Source of the DNA: Modestobacter sp. VKM Ac-2986 | Lineage (GTDB): Bacteria; Actinomycetota; Actinomycetes; Mycobacteriales; Geodermatophilaceae | DNA length: 64,000 nt | Direction of reading: 5' to 3' | NCBI RefSeq assembly: GCF_026967795.1 | Contig: NZ_JAPVBH010000007.1 | Coordinates: forward strand, 272,766 to 336,765 | Shown: positions 60,065 through 64,000 of the stretch, in pieces | How positions within the stretch are numbered: position 1 is the first letter of the stretch | Layout of the letters: each line of letters starts with the position of its first letter | Notes under the pieces: model-generated | Told to the model about the DNA's origin: nothing | Database searches by the model: none | What the model saw: only the letters and a program-made list of their open reading frames with translations | Translations under genes and position numbers: made by a program

Positions 60065-60834
60065 CCGCCGTCTGGGACCCCGGTCTGGTCGGCGAGGAGC
60101 TGGTGGCGCTGACCAGGTCCCTGGGTGAACGGTCCCGGGACCTGGCCGTCCTCGCCGAGGGCAACACCTCCCAGCTGCTGCCCGACGGGCGGGTGGTGGT
60201 GAAGACCTCGGGGTCGAACATGCGCACGTCGACCGCCGAGGACTTCGTCGTCGTCGAGGTCGACCCGCTGGTGAAGCTCCTGGCCACCGAGTCGGCCACC
60301 CAGGCCGACCTCACCGCCGCCCTGGACGCCGGCGAGCACGAGGGACGGCGGCGCCGCGCGTCGATCGAGACCCTCGTGCACGTGGCCGCCCAGGCGTTCG
60401 CACCCACGCCCTTCGTCGGCCACACCCACCCCACGGCGGTCGTCGGGCTGCTGGCCAGCGTGCACGCCGCCACCGCCTGGGACCAGCACGTCTACTCCGA
60501 CGAGGCGGTGGTCATCGGCCGCCCGCTGTTCGTGCCCTACGCGTCCCCGGGCCTGGCCCTGGGCCGGGCCTACCTCCGGGGGCTGCAGCAGCACGTCGAC
60601 ACCCACGGCGAGCTGCCGACCCTGGTGCTGCTGGGCAACCACGGCATCGTGGTCAACGCCCCCGCCGCGGCGGGCATCGAGGCCGCCTCGGAGATGGCCG
60701 TCAAGGGGGCCCGGGTACGGCAGGCGGCGTACTCCGTCGGCGGCGTCGTGCCGCTGCCCACCTCGTCCGTGGACGCCTTCTTCGCCCGCGAGGACGTCAT
60801 CGAGCGGCGGGCCCGGCTCGGCGGCGGGACGTGA
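60061..60834 (+). CDS. Class II aldolase/adducin-family protein
   Basis: 257 residues from ATG 60061, 4-bp overlap with the permease. Class II sugar-phosphate aldolase fold: LAEGNTSQLL (phosphate site), KTSGSNM, Zn ligands in GHTHP (His121, His123) and a third His in LLGNHGIVV, with SIETLVH supplying the general region of the catalytic acid. Members cleave L-rhamnulose-1-P, L-fuculose-1-P or related ketose phosphates to dihydroxyacetone phosphate plus an aldehyde. Shorter and different from typical RhaD, so the exact substrate is unknown. Its stop overlaps the HAD gene. Confidence 0.88.
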   Translation: MTAVWDPGLVGEELVALTRSLGERSRDLAVLAEGNTSQLLPDGRVVVKTSGSNMRTSTAEDFVVVEVDPLVKLLATESATQADLTAALDAGEHEGRRRRASIETLVHVAAQAFAPTPFVGHTHPTAVVGLLASVHAATAWDQHVYSDEAVVIGRPLFVPYASPGLALGRAYLRGLQQHVDTHGELPTLVLLGNHGIVVNAPAAAGIEAASEMAVKGARVRQAAYSVGGVVPLPTSSVDAFFAREDVIERRARLGGGT

Positions 60835-61535
60835 CGCTCCCCCGCCGGCTGCGCGCGGTGTTCCTCGACGTCGGCGGGCCGGTCTACGACGACGAGAACT
60901 TCCTCGCCGCGGTGGGGCGGGCACTCGACGAGCTGCGCGCCGAGCAGGGCAGCGGCCCGGCCGACCGCGCCGTGGTGCGCCGGGTGTACGACGACGTCCG
61001 GGTCCGGCAGGGCGGCTCGCTGCGGACGGCGCTGGCCACCGAGCTGCTCGGCGACGCCGGGCTGCGCGCCCCGCTGCACGAGCGGACCCGCCGGCACTGG
61101 GTCCACCCGCCCGGCACGCTGTACCCCGACGTCCTGCCGCTGCTGCGCGCGCTGTCCGGCCGGGTGGTGGTCGGCGTACTGGCCAACCAGGAGGCCGGGG
61201 TGGTCGACGCGCTGACCCGCGACGGGGTCGCCCCTTTCGTCGACGTCTGGGGCGTCTCGGCGATCGTGGGCCACGAGAAGCCGAGCCCGGAGCTGTTCCG
61301 CTGGTGCCTGGACCGGGCCGGCTGCGAGCCGGGCCAGGCGGTGCACGTCGGCAACCGGCTGGACACCGACGTGCGCCCGGCCGCCGGGATGGGCCTCGGC
61401 ACGGTGTGGGTGCTGCGCGGTGAGGCCCCCGACGAGCCGACCGCCGAACAGCTGGCCGAGCCGGACGTAGCGGTGCGCGACCTGACCGGGCTGGCCGACG
61501 TGCTGCTGCCGCTGGTCCCCGCCGGCGCGACGTGA
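60831..61535 (+). CDS. HAD-family phosphatase-like hydrolase
   Basis: 234 residues from GTG 60831, in a GTGA overlap. Motif I is FLDVGGPVYDD: the nucleophile Asp13 is present, but the second Asp of D-x-D (general acid/base) is Gly15. Motif II/III region: LLRALSGRVVVGVLANQ and VGHEKPSPELF (Lys), motif IV VGNRLDTDVRPAAG. A cap domain lies at about 20-100. Missing Asp15 predicts weakened phosphatase activity or a dehalogenase-like mechanism. It might recycle dead-end sugar phosphates of the pathway (inference). Stop overlaps the next kinase start. Confidence 0.82.
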   Translation: MTLPRRLRAVFLDVGGPVYDDENFLAAVGRALDELRAEQGSGPADRAVVRRVYDDVRVRQGGSLRTALATELLGDAGLRAPLHERTRRHWVHPPGTLYPDVLPLLRALSGRVVVGVLANQEAGVVDALTRDGVAPFVDVWGVSAIVGHEKPSPELFRWCLDRAGCEPGQAVHVGNRLDTDVRPAAGMGLGTVWVLRGEAPDEPTAEQLAEPDVAVRDLTGLADVLLPLVPAGAT

Positions 61536-62992
61536 CCGGGGACGGCGAGCTGGTCCTGGGCATCGACCTGGCCACCGCCGGCGCCCGGCTGCTCGCCGTC
61601 GACGTGGCGAGCGGCCGGGTCCAGGCGTCCGTCGAGGCACCGCTACCGCCCCCGGTCGTCCCGGCGCCGGGGCACCTGGAGCAGCGGCCGGTGTACGCCG
61701 AGGTCGTGCGCGCACTGCTGCGGGCGGCCACCGCGTCGCTGGGTGCCCGCGCGGCCGGCGTCCGCGCGCTGTCGGTGACGGCGACGTCCGGGAGCGTGGT
61801 GGCCGCCGACGCCCACGGGGTGCCGACCGGCGTCGCGCTGCTCTACGCCGACCAGCGGGGAGCGGCGCTGGCCACACGGCTGTCGGCCACGACCGGGCAC
61901 CGCGTCGGCGCCGCCTCCACGCTGGCCCGGCTGGCCTGGCTGGCCGGTCCGGACGCCGCCGCGCCGGTGCCCGGCCGGGTGTACCTGCACGTGCCCGACG
62001 TCGTGGTCGCCGACCTCACCGGCCGGCTGGTCACCGACACCTCGCACGCCCTCAAGGCCGGGGTGGACGCCGCCGGGCTGCAGTGGCCCGGTGAGCTGCT
62101 GGCCGCAGCCGCGGTGCCCCTCACCGCGCTCCCGGAGCTGGTCGGCCCCGGGACCGTCGTCGGCGTGGTGCGGACCGACGTCGCCCGGGACGTCGGGCTG
62201 CCGCCGGGCGTGCGCGTCGTCGCCGGGATGACCGACGGCTGCACCGCGCAGCTGGCCGCCGGTGCGGTCGCCCCCGGGTCGAGCGTCGGCGTGCTCGGCA
62301 CGACGCTCGTGCTCAAGGGCGTCTCCCCCACCGAGGTGACCGGGTTCGCCGGGGCGGTCTACTCGCACCGGGCACCCGACGGCTCGTGGTGGCCGGGCGG
62401 GGCGTCCAATACCGGCGCCGGCGTCCTGGCCGTCGACGGTGGCGTGCCCGACCTGGCCGCCGCCGACGCCGCGGCCGACGCCGCCGGGCCGTCCCGGTGG
62501 ACGGGGTACCCGCTGTCCGGCACCGGCGAGCGGTTCCCGTTCGCCCGGCCGGACGCCACTGCGTTCCTGCTCCCCCCGCCGGGGGCGCGCACGGCCCACC
62601 CGACGCCGCACGAGCGGCACCGGACCTGGCTGGACGGCGTCGCGTTCGTCGAGCGGCTGGGCCTGGAGCGGCTGGCCGAGCTGGGCGTCGGGTCCGCCGA
62701 CCACCGGGTGGTCGGCGGCGGGACCCGGTCCCGGGTGTGGACGACCGTCCGGGCCAGCGTGCTCGGCCGGCCGGTGACCCGTCCTGCCGAGCCCTCCAGC
62801 GCCTTCGGCGCCGCGCTGCTCGCCGCCTCGGCGTGCAGCGGCACCGCGCTGACCGCGACCGCCGTCCGCCTGGTGCGGCCCGCCGAGGTCGTGGAACCCG
62901 ACCCCCGCCAGACCGGGGCCCTCGAGGAGGGCTACCGCCGGCTGCTCGCCGAGCTGCACCGCCGCGGATGGCTCGACGACCGCTCCGGCTGA
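61532..62992 (+). CDS. Second FGGY-family carbohydrate kinase
   Basis: 486 residues from GTG 61532, GTGA overlap with the HAD gene. N-lobe: LGIDLATAGARLLAVDVASG (ATP loop), ALSVTATSGSVVAADAHG, LLYADQRG. C-lobe: VVAGMTDGCTAQLAAGAV, SSVGVLGTTLVLKGV and HRVVGGGTRSRVWTTVRASVLG, then EPSSAFGAALLAA. It belongs to the same superfamily as the rhaB-like kinase at 53624 but is only distantly related. Sugar specificity unknown (xylulokinase/gluconokinase-like). Two kinases in one operon suggest two phosphorylation branches or two substrates. Confidence 0.88.
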   Translation: MTGDGELVLGIDLATAGARLLAVDVASGRVQASVEAPLPPPVVPAPGHLEQRPVYAEVVRALLRAATASLGARAAGVRALSVTATSGSVVAADAHGVPTGVALLYADQRGAALATRLSATTGHRVGAASTLARLAWLAGPDAAAPVPGRVYLHVPDVVVADLTGRLVTDTSHALKAGVDAAGLQWPGELLAAAAVPLTALPELVGPGTVVGVVRTDVARDVGLPPGVRVVAGMTDGCTAQLAAGAVAPGSSVGVLGTTLVLKGVSPTEVTGFAGAVYSHRAPDGSWWPGGASNTGAGVLAVDGGVPDLAAADAAADAAGPSRWTGYPLSGTGERFPFARPDATAFLLPPPGARTAHPTPHERHRTWLDGVAFVERLGLERLAELGVGSADHRVVGGGTRSRVWTTVRASVLGRPVTRPAEPSSAFGAALLAASACSGTALTATAVRLVRPAEVVEPDPRQTGALEEGYRRLLAELHRRGWLDDRSG

Positions 62993-63061
62993 CCGTCCCC
63001 CGCGCCCGTACGCGTCCCCGCATCTGTACGACGACCTGCAGTCCACACGGAGGAGAGAGCC

Positions 63062-63937
63062 ATGCCCGTCACCCACGGCGTCCACGCACTGGTCTGGACC
63101 GGGGGCTGGTCCCCCGAGGAGGCCCGCCGCGCCATCGCCTCGTCCGCCGAGGCGGGGTACGACCTCATCGAGATCGCGCCGATCGACCCGACCGGCTTCG
63201 ACGCCGACATGACCGCGCGGCTGCTGCAGGAGCACGGCCTGGCGGTCAGCGCGTCGCTGGGGCTCAGCGAGGACACCGACGTCTCCAGCGAGGACCCCGA
63301 GGTGGTCGCCCGGGGGCGTCAGCGGCTGAGCCAGGCGCTGGACGTCCTGCGGGACAGCGGCGGGACGGTGCTGTGCGGCGTCCTCTACTCCAAGCTCGGG
63401 AAGTACGCCGGTCCGGCGAGCGAGCGCGGGCGGGCCAACTCGCAGGAGACGATCGCCTGGCTCGCCGACAAGGCGGCCGCCTCGGGCATCACCCTGGCCC
63501 TGGAGTTCTGCAACCGGTACGAGACCAACATCATGAACACGACGCAGGAGACGCTGGACTTCATCTCGGTCGTCGACCGGCCCAACGTCATGGCCCACCT
63601 GGACACCTACCACATGAACATCGAGGAACACTCCTTCACCGAGGCGGTGCGCGCGGCCGCCGCGGCCGGTCGGCTGGGCTACGTACACGTCGGCGAGTCA
63701 CACCGCGGGGCGCTGGGCACCGGCTCGATCCCCTGGCCGGAGTTCTTCTCCGCGCTGACCGAGGTCGGCTACGACGGCATCATGACCTTCGAGTCCTTCT
63801 CCTCCGAGGTCGTGCACCGCACGCTGTCCAACGACCTGGCCATCTGGCGCAACCTGTGGACCGACAGCAAGGCACTCGCCCGCGACGCACTGGCCTTCAC
63901 CCGGTCCGGGCTGGAGGCCGCAGCCCGGCAGGGCTGA
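63062..63937 (+). CDS. TIM-barrel sugar epimerase/isomerase (D-tagatose 3-epimerase type)
   Basis: 291 residues (DTE family 285-300) from ATG 63062 with GGAGGAGAGA upstream. Metal ligands and catalytic residues align with the D-tagatose/D-psicose 3-epimerase pattern: Glu148 (ALEFCNRYE), Asp181 and His184 (HLDTYHMN), His214 and Arg215 (GESHRG), Glu244 (MTFESF). It interconverts ketoses at C3, or isomerises a related sugar, in the cytoplasm. In this operon it would supply a kinase substrate, possibly replacing the missing isomerase. A terminator follows at 63956, so the transcript ends here. Confidence 0.9.
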   Translation: MPVTHGVHALVWTGGWSPEEARRAIASSAEAGYDLIEIAPIDPTGFDADMTARLLQEHGLAVSASLGLSEDTDVSSEDPEVVARGRQRLSQALDVLRDSGGTVLCGVLYSKLGKYAGPASERGRANSQETIAWLADKAAASGITLALEFCNRYETNIMNTTQETLDFISVVDRPNVMAHLDTYHMNIEEHSFTEAVRAAAAAGRLGYVHVGESHRGALGTGSIPWPEFFSALTEVGYDGIMTFESFSSEVVHRTLSNDLAIWRNLWTDSKALARDALAFTRSGLEAAARQG

Positions 63938-63955
63938 CCGGCAGACCACCGACGA

Positions 63956-63994
63956 GGGGCCGGTCGGCCGGGGCTCCCCCCGCCGACCGGCCCC
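63956..63994 (+). terminator. Terminator of the sugar operon
   Basis: 13-bp perfect arms (GGGGCCGGTCGGC at 63956-63968 and its complement at 63982-63994), 13-base loop, 19 bp past the stop codon of the epimerase. Confidence 0.8.
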
Positions 63995-64000
63995 CCGGCC

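Noticed and set aside
1..64000. CRISPR arrays, tRNA/rRNA genes, transposases, phage genes or integration sites
   Set aside because: No regularly spaced repeats, no cloverleaf candidates and no such protein families were recognised while reading both strands; a dedicated tRNA scan could still find one.

Overview
The window is 64 kb of very GC-rich DNA (third codon positions nearly all G or C, GTG starts common, many 4-bp ATGA/GTGA gene overlaps). It comes from an actinobacterial chromosome. The gene families (DUF1206 pairs, DUF4407, DUF6308-like, class F sortase, PASTA kinase, MmyB-type regulator, HelR, AbiEi/DUF559) and the short intergenic palindromes suggest Geodermatophilaceae (Blastococcus, Geodermatophilus or Modestobacter type). 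That family assignment is inference. I saw no rRNA, tRNA, CRISPR array, transposase or phage gene.

Layout. 1-4.6 kb: end of an MFS transporter, a flavin-dependent oxidoreductase behind an ECF sigma factor, a DUF4407 membrane protein and a Nudix-like protein. 4.8-8.8 kb: cell-envelope group of an excalibur surface protein, class F sortase and PASTA Ser/Thr kinase, then an SDR. 8.8-14.9 kb: GH15 enzyme, XRE-cupin regulator with a leaderless-looking promoter, formate/nitrite transporter, thiol-dependent quinone reductase. 15.1-21.8 kb: a phosphate-scavenging group of three secreted enzymes (alkaline phosphatase, ExeM/NucH-type nuclease, 5'-nucleotidase); the last two diverge from a region with a PHO-box-like repeat. 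21.9-26.2 kb: DUF1810, HelR RNA polymerase-recycling ATPase, and an AbiEi/DUF559 gene set among palindromic elements and a 43-bp exact duplication. 26.2-33.8 kb: a long minus-strand run of RsbP-like phosphatase, RsbQ hydrolase, CYP152-type P450, a macro-like/SIR2 fusion, a catalase-like protein, a 34-residue zinc finger and a Cys-tailed membrane protein. 34-43.2 kb: two DUF1206 proteins, GNAT, STAS antagonist, a sacsin/Hsp90-like ATPase and a second GAF-SpoIIE phosphatase. 43.5-52.5 kb: DEAD-box helicase, MmyB-type regulator divergent from an SDR, cyclophilin-like lipoprotein, NDH-2, a coiled-coil protein apparently starting with CTG inside the stop of an SDR. 52.8-63.9 kb: a sugar-uptake and catabolism operon (DeoR regulator, rhamnulokinase-like kinase, CUT2 ABC transporter, class II aldolase, HAD phosphatase, second FGGY kinase, tagatose-3-epimerase-like isomerase) ending in a strong terminator.

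How the genes work together. The best-supported functional units are the RsbQ/RsbP energy-stress pair, with STAS and a second SpoIIE phosphatase nearby; the phosphate-starvation group; and the terminal sugar operon, whose true substrate is uncertain because no L-rhamnose isomerase is present in the window. The most novel candidates are the macro-like/SIR2 protein with four 7-residue repeats at its N-terminus, the CYP152-RsbQ-RsbP linkage, the CTG-start overlap, and a 17-G homopolymer between a divergent SDR and the sugar regulator.
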